A stretch of 51,592 nucleotides of DNA from Deltaproteobacteria bacterium (GCA_036574075.1 JAINCN010000045.1:1-51592), one strand, 5' to 3'. Shown: positions 32,619 to 41,615, counted from the stretch's first letter. The notes: generated by a model not told the origin, from the letters alone. A program made the numbers and translations.

Positions 32619-33911
32619 TCACCCACCCACGCCAAGGAGATTATGCACGATCCTGCCGCCGACAAGGGTAAGGACCGCTCTGCCAGTTAAGGTCGTGCCA
32701 AGGAACGGGGTATTGTGGCTTTTAGAACAGAGGTTTTCCGGGGTGACCTCGAAGGACCGCTCGGGATCAAACACGGCGATGTCCGCCCGATCCCCAGGGC
32801 TGAGTGTCCCACCAGGGATCCTGAGGATCTGTGCAGGTGTAGTGGAAAGAAGGCGGATGATATGGGCAGGGTCGAGGCGGCCGGCCCTGACAAGCGCGAG
32901 GGACAAGGGAAAGGCGGTCTCAAGGCCGATGATCCCGCTTGCGGCAAGCGGAAATTCCACATCCTTCTCGAGGCTGCTATGGGGTGCGTGATCCGTTGCA
33001 ATGACGTCGAGGGTTCCGTCAGCGAGTCCCTCGATAATGGCCTGCCTGTCCTCCTCGGTCCGAAGAGGGGGGTTCATCTTCGCCCTGGTGTCAAAATCAA
33101 GAACAGCCTCCTCGGTGAGGCTGAAGTAATGGGGGGCGGTCTCGGCCGAGACCCGCACCCCGCGACCCTTTGCACGGCGTATGATCTCAACCGCGCCCCT
33201 TGTGCTCACGTGGGCGATGTGGAGCCTGGCACCCGTGAGTTCCGCAAGGGCCACATCCCGAAAGACGGCGATATCCTCTGCGGCCCACGGAATCCCCTTG
33301 AGGCCGAGAAGGGTGGAAATACGTCCTTCATTCACACAGCCGCCTTCTGAAAGGGCCGGTTCCTCTGCATGTGATATGATGAGGGCATCCAGCCCCTGCG
33401 CGTATTCGAGGGCGATGCGCATGAGCCCTGCGTCTTGAACCGGAGAGCCGTCGTCTGAAAAGGCTACGGCCCCGGCCCTTAGGAGGTCGTCAAATTCCGT
33501 CAGCTCCTTTCCGGCCCGGCCCCTGGTAATGGCTGCCACAGGATGGACACGTGCATTCCCTGCATCCCGTGCCCGTTCCAGAATGAACCGGGTGACAGCG
33601 GCCGAATCATTCGGGGGAAGGGTGTTAGGCATGGCAGCAACAGCGGTGAACCCGCCTGCGACTGCGGCCCGGGTCCCGGATTCGATGGTCTCCTTGTACT
33701 CCTCACCCGGTTCCCTCAGATGGACATGGAGATCCACGAGCCCAGGGGTCACCCATTTTCCCGTCACGTCCAGCAGAAGGCATGCGTCCGGGGCGGGTAT
33801 CCCGTGCCCGACCGCCTCAATCCGGCCATTGCGGACCAGGATGTCGCCTGGGCCGTCCAGTCCGTTGGCCGGATCAATTATCCTCCCATTTCTGAGCAGA
33901 AGATCCGTCAC
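32619..33911 (-). CDS. pyrC: Dihydroorotase PyrC
   Basis: This performs the third step of pyrimidine synthesis, cyclising carbamoyl-aspartate to dihydroorotate. The zinc amidohydrolase motifs are VDLHVHLREPGEEYKE near the N-terminus, LIISHAEEPALSEGG, LHIAHVSTRGAVEIIRRAK and IATDHAPHSSLEKDVEFP. At 430 residues it belongs to the long class-I type that commonly pairs with aspartate transcarbamoylase. The start is GTG 33911, overlapping the pyrB stop (GTGA), so the pair is translationally coupled. Confidence 0.95.
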   Translation of the reverse strand: MTDLLLRNGRIIDPANGLDGPGDILVRNGRIEAVGHGIPAPDACLLLDVTGKWVTPGLVDLHVHLREPGEEYKETIESGTRAAVAGGFTAVAAMPNTLPPNDSAAVTRFILERARDAGNARVHPVAAITRGRAGKELTEFDDLLRAGAVAFSDDGSPVQDAGLMRIALEYAQGLDALIISHAEEPALSEGGCVNEGRISTLLGLKGIPWAAEDIAVFRDVALAELTGARLHIAHVSTRGAVEIIRRAKGRGVRVSAETAPHYFSLTEEAVLDFDTRAKMNPPLRTEEDRQAIIEGLADGTLDVIATDHAPHSSLEKDVEFPLAASGIIGLETAFPLSLALVRAGRLDPAHIIRLLSTTPAQILRIPGGTLSPGDRADIAVFDPERSFEVTPENLCSKSHNTPFLGTTLTGRAVLTLVGGRIVHNLLGVGG

Positions 33912-34855
33912 GTCCCACCGCCCTCCCTGTTGGTGTCCGAAATGATGAGCAGGGACAGGAGGGCCATCCTGACGGCGACCCCGTTCGTCACCTGATCGAG
34001 GATCACAGACCGGGGATCCTCGAAGACATCAGGGGCAATCTCCACCCCCTGATTCACAGGCCCGGGGTGCATGAGCACCACATCCGGACTGGCAAGACGC
34101 AGACGCTCCCTTGTGATGCCGTAGAGCTGGGCATACTCCCTTATGGATGGTACGAGGGCCCTCCTCTCTCTCTCTTTCTGTATCCTCAAGGCCATGACCA
34201 CGTCCGCGCCGTCCAGGGCCTCCTCAACGCACCGGGCCGACCGTGCACCAAGGGCTTCCACATAGGGCGGCATCATGGTCCCAGGACCACAGACCGTCAC
34301 CTCCGCCCCCATCTTGCTGAAGGCCCGGATGTCGGAATGCGCCACACGACTGTGGGCAATGTCTCCGATGATGGCGATCCTGAGCCCGGCGATCCTTCCG
34401 AAGCGTTCCCTCACTGTGAAGAGGTCGAGAAGGGCCTGGGACGGGTGTTCGTTCGTCCCGTCACCGGCATTTATCACCGGGGTGTCCACGTGCCGGGCAA
34501 GGAAATGCGGGGCCCTGGAGAGAGGATGCCTGAGCACGATGATGTCAGGCCGCATGGCCTCGATATTGAGGGCGGTATCAAGGAGGCTTTCTCCCTTGAC
34601 GACGCTGCTCGAGGCAGCAGAGACCGATATGGTGTCGGCGCTCAAACGTTTCGCTGCAAGCTCAAAGGAAAGACGCGTCCTGGTGCTCGGCTCGAAAAAG
34701 AGATGCACGACCGAGCGGCCCCTCAGGGGAGGGACCTTTTTGATTGGACGGTCGAGTATGTCCTTCAGGGCATCTGCTGTGTCAAGGACGAGTTCCACGT
34801 CCCGCACAGTCATGTGCTCTATGCCGAGGACGTGGCGCGAGGAAAGCCGGTTCAT
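33908..34855 (-). CDS. pyrB: Aspartate carbamoyltransferase catalytic subunit PyrB
   Basis: This commits carbamoyl phosphate and aspartate to pyrimidine synthesis. The carbamoyl-phosphate site FFEPSTRTRLSFE, the residues around VVKGESLLDT, VINAGDGTNEHPSQALLDL and HPGPVNQGVEI are all in place; the length of 315 is normal. No pyrI regulatory subunit is seen. The ATG overlaps the stop codon of a 28-codon leader ORF (ATGA). An intrinsic terminator hairpin lies immediately upstream, which indicates regulation by attenuation. Confidence 0.96.
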   Translation of the reverse strand: MNRLSSRHVLGIEHMTVRDVELVLDTADALKDILDRPIKKVPPLRGRSVVHLFFEPSTRTRLSFELAAKRLSADTISVSAASSSVVKGESLLDTALNIEAMRPDIIVLRHPLSRAPHFLARHVDTPVINAGDGTNEHPSQALLDLFTVRERFGRIAGLRIAIIGDIAHSRVAHSDIRAFSKMGAEVTVCGPGTMMPPYVEALGARSARCVEEALDGADVVMALRIQKERERRALVPSIREYAQLYGITRERLRLASPDVVLMHPGPVNQGVEIAPDVFEDPRSVILDQVTNGVAVRMALLSLLIISDTNREGGGT

Positions 34856-34938
34856 TCCTGAAAAAGGCCTCCTTTCGACAGGAAAGGAGGCCTTTGAGGC
34901 GTGAAAGGCAGAAAAAATTTGGGCATAAGTTTACGCAT
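34852..34938 (-). CDS. Putative pyrB leader peptide
   Basis: A 28-codon frame starting at ATG 34938 (MRKLMPKFFLPF...) reads through a T6 tract (34912-34917) and the attenuator hairpin, then stops at TGA overlapping the pyrB ATG. The arrangement matches the leader peptide of the enterobacterial pyrBI operon in position, reading through the U-tract and terminator. The ribosome site is weak. Internal ATG 34926 is an alternative start. Confidence 0.55.
   Translation of the reverse strand: MRKLMPKFFLPFTPQRPPFLSKGGLFQE
34863..34895 (-). terminator. pyrB attenuator hairpin
   Basis: A perfect 14-bp stem, AAAGGCCTCCTTTC with its complement, encloses a 5-base loop. On the minus strand it is followed directly by TTTTT and then CAGGAATG, the pyrB start. 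Upstream on the transcript lie a T6 tract and a small possible pause hairpin (GCGTA, loop AACT, TATGC at 34923-34936). A terminator this close to the start codon of a pyrimidine gene suggests UTP-sensitive attenuation. Confidence 0.85.
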
Positions 34939-35013
34939 TACAGATAACTCGTAGCACATACACGTCTTGCAAGTCAAGCAGCGAGAATTGGGGCCTTTCC
35001 GCTGAGCCAGGAC

Positions 35014-35188
35014 CCTGAATCCGTGAGCCTGCGGCCAGGGTATTTGTGGAGTGAGGCGCCCATGGACGGGGCTCGAACGGCAAATCCGCCCCCATGGACG
35101 GGGGCTATTTGCCGCACGGAACAAATACCCTGGCCGCAGGCTTATTTTGTAAAATCAAATGGTTAACTGCATATCTCACGGATTCAGG
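35014..35188 (-). mobile_element. MITE copy F, 175 bp with AGGAC target duplication
   Basis: The 14-bp ends CCTGAATCCGTGAG and CTCACGGATTCAGG are perfect, with exact AGGAC direct repeats at 35009-35013 and 35189-35193. The orientation is inverted relative to copies A and C, so the AT-rich segment is at the right. The internal palindrome is the most regular in the window: GCCTGCGGCCAGGGTATTTG against CAAATACCCTGGCCGCAGGC. It lies between the pyrB leader region and the end of the M24 peptidase gene. Between it and the pyrB leader ORF (34939-35008) is a TTGACT element at 34972-34977 without a good -10 box. Confidence 0.9.
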
Positions 35189-35194
35189 AGGACA

Positions 35195-36406
35195 TCAAAG
35201 TATGCATATGTCCTGACCGCCTTGGGTCAGCATCTCTGCCCCCTTTTCCGTCACAAGGAAGGTATCCTCAATACCCACAAGGCCGACACCTGGCAACGCG
35301 AGCTTGGGCTCCACGGCGATCACCATTCCCGGCTCGAGGATCATCTTGTTCCTCCTGCTCAGGAAGGGATACTCATCGATCTCCACCCCAAGGCCATGGC
35401 CCACGAATGCGACCTGACTGCCAGAGATCCCCATAAAGTGGTCTGCATGGCCCAGACGCCCCATCTCCTCCACTGCCCACGAATAGATCTCCCCACTTAC
35501 TGCACCCGGCGCAAGTCTATCCTGGATGCCTCGATGCACATGGAGAACGGCCTTATATGCATCCACCAGGGACGTGGGAGGGGTGCCAAGAAAAAAGAGT
35601 CGCGTCATGTCACTGTGATAGCCGTCAAAGAGCCCTCCCATATCAACGCTTACCGGCTCTCCAACCCCAATCCTGCGGGCGCAGGCCCCGACTCCAAAGG
35701 CCGGCCCTATCCCCCTGCCTCCGCCCGGTGTATTGGTCCAGGCCGGAACGGCCCCCTCAGGCCCGGAAAGGACCTGGGCGGAGCCGAATTCCTGGGTCCA
35801 TCCCCTCATCCTGATGAAACCGGGATGCCCCCGAAGCCTGAGTTCCCGCTCGATTTCGGCGGAAAGGGCAAGCTCGGACACGCCTGGCCTCAAAAAATCC
35901 GGGACACGGGAGAAGACCTGGGCGATCTGTCGGCAGGCCGAACGAATGCGCTCGATCTCCCACAGGGACTTGACTGCACGCAGGCCCCTCACAAGGGGAG
36001 AGACATCCACCGCCTCGGCCTGGGCCCAGACCTTTTCTGTATAAAAAAGATACAGGGCAGCGGGAAGACAGTCCATTTCGAGCCCAAGCCTTTTCGGCAT
36101 GGGTATGCCTTGCTCAGCCAGGATCCGGGAAAGGGAATTCAGGCTGGGGAGGGGGGCGATGCGGGCCAAGGGGGATTCTTCCCTGGCCCGATCGATGGAC
36201 CGCCAGACGAGGAGAAGGGGCTCTCCTTCCACGGGGACGAGGAGGTGGGAGTCCTGGACCGTGCCTGTAAAATAGTAGAGGTCCGCGTTCTGGCGGATGA
36301 GCGCAAGGTCTATGCTGCTTAGCGCAAGACACTCCTGAAGGGCCTGAATCCTGCGGGCAATTTCATCGCCCGGGACAAGACGTGGGGGATTCACCAGGAC
36401 CTCCAT
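35195..36406 (-). CDS. M24 family metallopeptidase (Xaa-Pro aminopeptidase-like)
   Basis: This has an N-terminal creatinase-like domain (about 1-150) and a C-terminal pita-bread catalytic domain. Metal ligands are visible in SVDMGGLFDGYHSDMTRLFF (two Asp), VGHGLGVEIDEYP (His), VIAVEPKLALPG (Glu) and GIEDTFLVT (Glu). The family removes N-terminal residues preceding proline. I use ATG 36406, which overlaps the upstream lytic transglycosylase end by 44 bases; ATG 36448 is possible but extends further into that gene. The length of 403 is a little longer than typical. Confidence 0.88.
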   Translation of the reverse strand: MEVLVNPPRLVPGDEIARRIQALQECLALSSIDLALIRQNADLYYFTGTVQDSHLLVPVEGEPLLLVWRSIDRAREESPLARIAPLPSLNSLSRILAEQGIPMPKRLGLEMDCLPAALYLFYTEKVWAQAEAVDVSPLVRGLRAVKSLWEIERIRSACRQIAQVFSRVPDFLRPGVSELALSAEIERELRLRGHPGFIRMRGWTQEFGSAQVLSGPEGAVPAWTNTPGGGRGIGPAFGVGACARRIGVGEPVSVDMGGLFDGYHSDMTRLFFLGTPPTSLVDAYKAVLHVHRGIQDRLAPGAVSGEIYSWAVEEMGRLGHADHFMGISGSQVAFVGHGLGVEIDEYPFLSRRNKMILEPGMVIAVEPKLALPGVGLVGIEDTFLVTEKGAEMLTQGGQDICIL

Positions 36407-37277
36407 TCCAGCCGAGCCGTTCCGCAACGGCAAGCACGGTTCTGGCATACGGACGGCTGTAGTTGTAGGCGAGGATCACCTTCAGTTGATCGTCCCGGCC
36501 AAGCCCCGGCCTCCAGCCGTGTGACCGGAGATAATTCGCCATGCTTGCCGCCGCGTCTTCCACAGTAAAGAGGTTGACACGACCGTCAGCGTCCCGGTCC
36601 ACACCATATTTGATGACGTTCGTGGGCATGAACTGACACAGCCCGATGGCGCCAAAAATGGATGCCGGAGTGGTTACAGGATCGATCCCCCCCTCCCGTG
36701 AGTGGCGGAGAAGGGCACGAAGCTCCTGGTAGGCCCATTCAGATTTGTCCCGAAGCCTTTTATCGAGGCCCTCCCGTTCCGAAGCGGCCATAGAATCCAA
36801 AGGCAGCCACATGGCCATCTCCTCAATAGACCCTGCCCTGGCCATGCTTGCCAGGACCGTAAAGGCGTTCCCGCCTCCCAGATATGCCCCGAGATCCGTT
36901 TCGATCAAGAAGACCGCGGTCTGGATCTCCTTGGGGACGCCGAAATCCTTTTCCACACGGCACAAAAGGTCCTGGTTCTTCGCGAGAAACGAACGGGCGC
37001 GTCTGATGCGCTCGGGGGCAAGAAAACGTTCGTAGTTGAGTGCAACCTCCGAATGGGTGAGCTTTCGGGGCATCACTCTGGGGTCAAAACGGACGGCGTC
37101 ACGGGAGAACAGCTCGGCCAGCCCCTTGGGATCCTCACCGTCCGCTACGAGCCTTTCAACAAGAGGGGCCCAAAAGGGATCCACGCCAGCGATGGGTTCG
37201 GAAGCCCATGCCGGAGTCACCCAAAAAAGGAGGTAAAGGACACCATGGACGAAGAGGCGGAGAAATATGCCTCCCAC
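36363..37277 (-). CDS. Lytic murein transglycosylase, MltB-like
   Basis: This cleaves peptidoglycan glycan strands in the periplasm. A signal peptide is visible (GGIFLRLFVHGVLYLLFWVTPAWA). The SLT-type domain has the catalytic Glu in AVFLIETDLGAYLGGGNAF, then FGAIGLCQFMPTNVIKYGVD, DAAASMANYLRSHGWRPGL and ILAYNYSRPYARTVL. There is no lipobox, so it may be soluble or anchored by an uncleaved signal. It starts with GTG 37277, two bases after the M23 peptidase stop, placing two wall hydrolases in one operon. Confidence 0.88.
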   Translation of the reverse strand: MGGIFLRLFVHGVLYLLFWVTPAWASEPIAGVDPFWAPLVERLVADGEDPKGLAELFSRDAVRFDPRVMPRKLTHSEVALNYERFLAPERIRRARSFLAKNQDLLCRVEKDFGVPKEIQTAVFLIETDLGAYLGGGNAFTVLASMARAGSIEEMAMWLPLDSMAASEREGLDKRLRDKSEWAYQELRALLRHSREGGIDPVTTPASIFGAIGLCQFMPTNVIKYGVDRDADGRVNLFTVEDAAASMANYLRSHGWRPGLGRDDQLKVILAYNYSRPYARTVLAVAERLGWNGGPGESPTSCPGR

Positions 37278-37279
37278 TG

Positions 37280-38635
37280 CTAACCCGCCCAGCCCTTTGG
37301 ATACCCTTTCACCGTGATGTTCTCTACCCTGACCACACGCACAGGGGCGTCATCCTTGAAGAGCTGGGCGATCTGCCGGGTCTCAGCCAGGAATTTTTGC
37401 TTTGCGGCGCCGGCAAGCACTGTACGGGGCAGGGCCTTGATCTTGAGGGGGTCGACAAAGGTTCCGTTCAGCTTCACCCGGTAGTCGAGATGGGGTCCGG
37501 TAGCAAGGCCGCTGGCCCCAACTCCTCCGATGGTCTGACCTTGTTTTACGCGTGCCCCTTTCTTGATTTCAGCACTGAAACGGGAAAGGTGGGCATAGTG
37601 GGTCTCATATCCGCCTTCGTGCTTGAGGATCACTAGCCTGCCATAGCCCCTCTGCCAGCCCGCATATTCGACGATTCCATCGGCAGCAGCCATGACAGGG
37701 GTCCCCATGGGCGCGGCAAGATCTATCCCATGGTGGGGCCGGTGGATGCCAAGGATGGGGTGGAGGCGGCTATTGGAAAACCTGGAGGTGACGCGAAAGA
37801 CAGGAAGTGGCGAGCGGAGGAAAGATGAGGCGAGTGCCCTTCCTGAGCCGTCGAAGTAACGGTCTTCTCCATCGACCGTGTGGAGATAGGCGTCGTACTC
37901 GCCTGATGCCCCCTTGAACTGGGCTGCAAGGATCCTTCCGTATCCCAGAAAGGAGCCATCCCGGGAGAAGCGCTCAAAGACGAGAGAAAAGCGGTCCTCG
38001 CCCCTGACCTCACGGTTAAAATCGACCCGCGAGGCAAAAATGCGTGCATATGCCGTGACGAGCTGATCGCTCACTCCGGCCCTGTGAAACGCATCGAAAA
38101 GCGAATCCCCAATGGTACCTGAGATCTTCACCACCTCCTTTTCGAGATGGACGGGCTCCTTGCTGACTTGATAGGATTCGTCACCAGAAGACTCGAGTGT
38201 ATAGATCTCGAATGGATTCTTCTCGTAGGTACACCTCAGTAGCTGTCCCGCATAGTCGAGCGCCAAGGTAAATCTTTCCCCGGGTCTGCAGGTCCGGAAG
38301 TTGATGTATCGGGAAAGGGACTCGATGATGGACTCCCGGATGGAATCGTCCAATTGCAGCCGGGCCAGCGCCTCGGAAAAGGTCTCACCTTCCCTGAGGG
38401 TGTCCTGGATGACCGTCTCCTTTTCCGATGAGGCCTTGTGTATGAGAGGTTCAGGGGCCGATGCGACAGAAACAGACTGGATGGAGGGATTCAGGTCTTC
38501 ACAGGAGACTGAATGGATCGAAGGAAACGTTTCATCGAAGGCCTTGTGGAGACCCTCGCCAAGAAAGGAAGCGCCCTCAATGCAGCAGAAAAAGACGACG
38601 AACGGCGCGAGGTCGCTGGGACGGAAATATTTCAT
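37280..38635 (-). CDS. M23 family peptidoglycan endopeptidase
   Basis: This periplasmic or membrane-anchored zinc peptidase probably cuts peptide cross-links. It has an N-terminal hydrophobic anchor (LAPFVVFFCCIEGASFLG), a linker of about 60 residues, an OapA/LysM-like region (LREGETFSEALARLQLDD), and the M23 domain near the C-terminus. Zinc-site motifs are HHGIDLAAPMGTPVMA, THYAHLS and TGPHLDYRV. All expected His and Asp residues are present. The length of 451 resembles the YebA/MepM class. It is upstream of the lytic transglycosylase in the same operon. Confidence 0.9.
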   Translation of the reverse strand: MKYFRPSDLAPFVVFFCCIEGASFLGEGLHKAFDETFPSIHSVSCEDLNPSIQSVSVASAPEPLIHKASSEKETVIQDTLREGETFSEALARLQLDDSIRESIIESLSRYINFRTCRPGERFTLALDYAGQLLRCTYEKNPFEIYTLESSGDESYQVSKEPVHLEKEVVKISGTIGDSLFDAFHRAGVSDQLVTAYARIFASRVDFNREVRGEDRFSLVFERFSRDGSFLGYGRILAAQFKGASGEYDAYLHTVDGEDRYFDGSGRALASSFLRSPLPVFRVTSRFSNSRLHPILGIHRPHHGIDLAAPMGTPVMAAADGIVEYAGWQRGYGRLVILKHEGGYETHYAHLSRFSAEIKKGARVKQGQTIGGVGASGLATGPHLDYRVKLNGTFVDPLKIKALPRTVLAGAAKQKFLAETRQIAQLFKDDAPVRVVRVENITVKGYPKGWAG

Positions 38636-38711
38636 GCGCTCTTGCCTCCTGGTCGTTGTAGTCGTTCGGTCAGTCTAAGCGATGAATGAAGATTCATCAA
38701 CCTTTCTGCAT

Positions 38712-39119
38712 TCATGCGGTCTTGCGGTCCCCCATGGTCTGTACCCACACCTTTCTGTTTCGTGGTCCGTCGTATTCACAGAAAAAGACCTTCTGCCAGG
38801 TCCCGAGGCACATTCGCGCACCAGAGACGATGATCTGGACACTCGAACCCGTAAGCGTCGCCTTGATGTGGGCCGGGGAGTTTCCCTCAAGATGACGATA
38901 GTCGAAATCCTCAGGGACGACCTCGTTCAGGACCGAGACCACGTCCCGGGCGACAGCTGGGTCTGCCCCCTCGTTTATGGTCACCCCGGCGGTCGTGTGA
39001 GGGACGAAAACCACAACGACCCCCTCCATAAGGCCTTCTTCCTTGACTATACGGACCACATCTTCCGTGATGTCCACGAACTCATGCCTTTTTCGGGTAG
39101 TGACGCCGAATTCCTTCAT
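38712..39119 (-). CDS. YjbQ family (UPF0047) protein
   Basis: The product is a 135-residue single-domain protein. Family signatures VFVPHTTAGVTINEGADPAVARD, HLEGNSPAHIKATLTGSS and GTWQKVFFCEYDGPRNR are intact. Members are annotated as secondary thiamine-phosphate synthases from complementation; the physiological role is unclear. It follows the DUF167 gene after 60 bases on the same strand. The 76-bp gap to the M23 peptidase contains a small hairpin (GATGAAT..ATTCATC) and nothing else recognisable. Confidence 0.9.
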   Translation of the reverse strand: MKEFGVTTRKRHEFVDITEDVVRIVKEEGLMEGVVVVFVPHTTAGVTINEGADPAVARDVVSVLNEVVPEDFDYRHLEGNSPAHIKATLTGSSVQIIVSGARMCLGTWQKVFFCEYDGPRNRKVWVQTMGDRKTA

Positions 39120-39179
39120 GATGACACAAACCTTCCCTTTCCCTCGTCTTTCATCGGCATTTTTCCTGTGCCTGTGGAA

Positions 39180-39518
39180 TCACTTCGGGAGATAATGCCC
39201 CACCCGCCGTGCCGCATCCTCAAAAGAGATCCCATGGACGTGAAAGACCTTTTCCCTGCACTTTCCCCCTCCGCGCAGGTCCACATTCCCGATAGGGACC
39301 CCGAACACCAGGGCGAGGAAACGCCGGCATTCCTTGTTCGCCTCCCCATCCACTGGAGGGGCATTGATCTTCACCTTGAGAGATCCGCCGTGGAGACCCG
39401 CAATACCGCTTTTGCCCGATCGGGGGACCGCATGGACCCTGACGAGCACCCCCGATTCTCCAAGACTCGAGAGAAAAGGGATGCGGGATGAAGGGGCATC
39501 ACCAGTCTCCTTACACAC
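39180..39518 (-). CDS. DUF167 (YggU) family protein
   Basis: The domain spans GVLVRVHAVPRSGKSGIAG, LKVKINAPPVDGEANKECRR and FLALVFGV. A KCREKVFHVHG segment follows, in a product of 112 residues. The proposed start is GTG 39518, overlapping the tyrA stop by eight bases. A much longer open frame exists, but its upstream part is antisense-like low-complexity sequence inside tyrA. A later GTG before LVRVHAV would also give a complete domain. The function of the family is unknown. Confidence 0.75.
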   Translation of the reverse strand: MCKETGDAPSSRIPFLSSLGESGVLVRVHAVPRSGKSGIAGLHGGSLKVKINAPPVDGEANKECRRFLALVFGVPIGNVDLRGGGKCREKVFHVHGISFEDAARRVGHYLPK

Positions 39519-40395
39519 AGGGCGGTTCGTCCTCCTGAAAAAGCCTCCTGCCCAGGTCCTGCACCTCCTTAAAGATCCTGATGAAGAGATCCCGGTCCCT
39601 TGCCCGTATGCATCCCCTGATCCGCTCCGCCTCTGTGCTGAAGAGGGCAAGGACCTCATCCGTGTGGGGATTGTCCATCTGAATCGTCGCGTAGAGTTCC
39701 GGATCCTGCACGGCGAGCCGAGAGACGATCCGCATCTGGAGCTCGAAACTCGGGGTAGCCAGGGCCTGAAGCAAGGCAAGGTCCAAACCCTCCTCCTGAA
39801 TCGCCTTTCCCATACCCAGGAGCAGGTAGTGATTCAATGCCTGAACCCACGCCATGATCCGATCGTGGGTATCGGCCTCGACGATGTGGGTAATGCCCCC
39901 CCTGCCCGCAAGAAAACCCTCCCACCAGCTCAGCCACCGCTTCCCCCTGCCAGGACAGAGGGCGATGCGTCTTCCCGCAAGGGATTCCTCCCCGGGGCCG
40001 AAAAGGGGATGGGTGCCAACGACTGCGCATGTACTATGTGCGAGCATGGTCGCCACCTGGGTCCTTTTCAAGGAGCAGAGATCCGTAAGGAATGCATGCT
40101 CGGGCATAATGGGACCGATGGAGGCAACAATCTCAGGGAAGACATCCATGGGGACGGAGACGATCACCACGTCGCAGGATGCGGCCAGGTCCTCCGGGCG
40201 AATGGGCGTGTCCCGGTCCGCGAGCGAGACCGGAAGCCCCGCCTCCTCGAAAAGGCGCGCAAACCAACGGCCCATACGGCCATGCCCCCCGACGATCCCG
40301 ATCCTCGGGACGGATCCCGCTGCCAAAGGCCCGTCACATTGAAAGAAAGGCCTTTCCCTGTCCGGAGAGCGGTGCGTCTCTTCTTCTCTGCTCAC
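39511..40395 (-). CDS. Prephenate dehydrogenase-like TyrA
   Basis: This oxidises prephenate (or arogenate) with NAD(P) toward tyrosine. The N-terminal Rossmann fold has IGIVGGHGRMGRWFARLFEE. Further motifs are VVIVSVPMDVFPEIV, TDLCSLKRTQVATML, VVGTHPLFGPGEES and, in the helical half, HDRIMAWVQALNHYLLLGMG. It lacks a fused chorismate mutase domain. It starts with GTG 40395, overlapping the ABC permease stop (GTGA), an unexpected pairing. No other aromatic-synthesis gene lies in the window. Confidence 0.88.
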   Translation of the reverse strand: MSREEETHRSPDRERPFFQCDGPLAAGSVPRIGIVGGHGRMGRWFARLFEEAGLPVSLADRDTPIRPEDLAASCDVVIVSVPMDVFPEIVASIGPIMPEHAFLTDLCSLKRTQVATMLAHSTCAVVGTHPLFGPGEESLAGRRIALCPGRGKRWLSWWEGFLAGRGGITHIVEADTHDRIMAWVQALNHYLLLGMGKAIQEEGLDLALLQALATPSFELQMRIVSRLAVQDPELYATIQMDNPHTDEVLALFSTEAERIRGCIRARDRDLFIRIFKEVQDLGRRLFQEDEPPCV

Positions 40396-41615
40396 GATCT
40401 CAATACCTCAATGGGTTCGATTGCCGTTGCCCTGCGGGCCGGGTAGATCCCCGATATGATACCAATCAGGACGGATGCGGCAAAGGCGGAAAGGTGTCCC
40501 ATGCCTGATGAGGAGACAGGAAGGTCGGCTATACGAAAAATGACGAGGTTTAGTACCATGCCTGCCAGCATCCCCACCGTGCCTCCAGCCACGGAGATGA
40601 GTGAAGATTCCGTAAGAAACTGAAGGACAATATCCCTCTTTCTCCCCCCGACCGCCCGCCGAAGCCCGATCTCTATTCGCCTTTCGTTCACGATGAGGAT
40701 CATGATGGAAAGTATCCCGATCCCCCCGATGGAAAAGGATATGATGGATGAGACCGTTCCGAGGGTGCCGATCATCCTCATGGCCTGGGTCTTCAGGGCA
40801 GAGACGTCTCTAATGTCGATCACTGTGAAGTCGTCCTTTTCACCCGGCCCGATCCGATGCAAGAGCCGAAGTAGGTCCGTGATGCCGCGCCGCGCCTGCA
40901 TCATCCTGGAGTCGTCCTCGATCTTGACGAAGATCGAATCCACGTAATCCCTGTTGGCAAGCCTATGGAGGAACGTGGAAAGGGGCACAAAGACCTGACT
41001 GTCCTGATCGGCCCCGGAGACGTCGGCCCCCTTCTCCTCCATGACGCCGACGACCTTCATAGGGACGCGCCACACCATGACTTGCCGCCCAAGGGGATCC
41101 TCGTTTCCAAAAAGCTTCCGGGCGATCTTGCTGCCAAGCACCACCACCCTGGCCTGATCCCTTTCCTCACGCTCCCCCCAGAAGACCCCCTGCATGGGTC
41201 TGAACTCCCGGACACGGGGAAAGTTCGTCGCCACTCCCACGACGAGCGTGGCCGGAAGGACCTTTCCCAGGTAACGCACCGGGAAGACCTTGCTTCCGGA
41301 CGGCGAAACCGCCTCCACGCCCAGGATCTGATCCCCAATGGCCCGGGCGTCATGGACCGTGAGGGTGTTGGCATCGCTCATGAGCCGGGTCCGCGGGCCG
41401 TGGCTGACGACGACCCCGCTTTTGACTATGAGAAGCCTTTCTCCGAGCTTGCGCGTCTCGTTTTTGGTCTTTTCGGTCATGGAGTCCGTCACCCCGGAGA
41501 CCACGATAAGGGAAAGGGTTCCGAAAAAGACGCCGAGGGATGCAAGAATGGTCCTGATACGAAAATTCTCCAAGGATCTCAGGGCTATGATGAGATTTAG
41601 AAGAAAACGGCTCAC
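40392..41615 (-). CDS. MacB/FtsX-type ABC permease, second of pair
   Basis: This membrane protein has one N-terminal helix (IRTILASLGVFFGTLSLIVVS), a periplasmic MacB-PCD-like domain of about 220 residues, and three C-terminal helices forming the FtsX domain. The segment ERRIEIGLRRAVGGRKRDIVLQFLTESSL is the coupling region that contacts an ATPase. Such permeases work mechanotransmissively in export of macrolides, lipoproteins or peptides. It overlaps the sister permease stop by four bases. No ATPase or periplasmic adaptor gene is adjacent. Confidence 0.9.
   Translation of the reverse strand: MSRFLLNLIIALRSLENFRIRTILASLGVFFGTLSLIVVSGVTDSMTEKTKNETRKLGERLLIVKSGVVVSHGPRTRLMSDANTLTVHDARAIGDQILGVEAVSPSGSKVFPVRYLGKVLPATLVVGVATNFPRVREFRPMQGVFWGEREERDQARVVVLGSKIARKLFGNEDPLGRQVMVWRVPMKVVGVMEEKGADVSGADQDSQVFVPLSTFLHRLANRDYVDSIFVKIEDDSRMMQARRGITDLLRLLHRIGPGEKDDFTVIDIRDVSALKTQAMRMIGTLGTVSSIISFSIGGIGILSIMILIVNERRIEIGLRRAVGGRKRDIVLQFLTESSLISVAGGTVGMLAGMVLNLVIFRIADLPVSSSGMGHLSAFAASVLIGIISGIYPARRATAIEPIEVLRS

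Noticed and set aside
35159-36322. 387-codon plus-strand ORF over the M24 peptidase
   Set aside because: It is antisense to a gene with all metal ligands. Its product has no domain and the composition of a GC-rich shadow frame.
39519-39779. Long N-terminal extension of the DUF167 protein
   Set aside because: The segment overlaps tyrA on the same strand in a different frame and shows no domain; GTG 39518 at the tyrA stop is a sufficient start.
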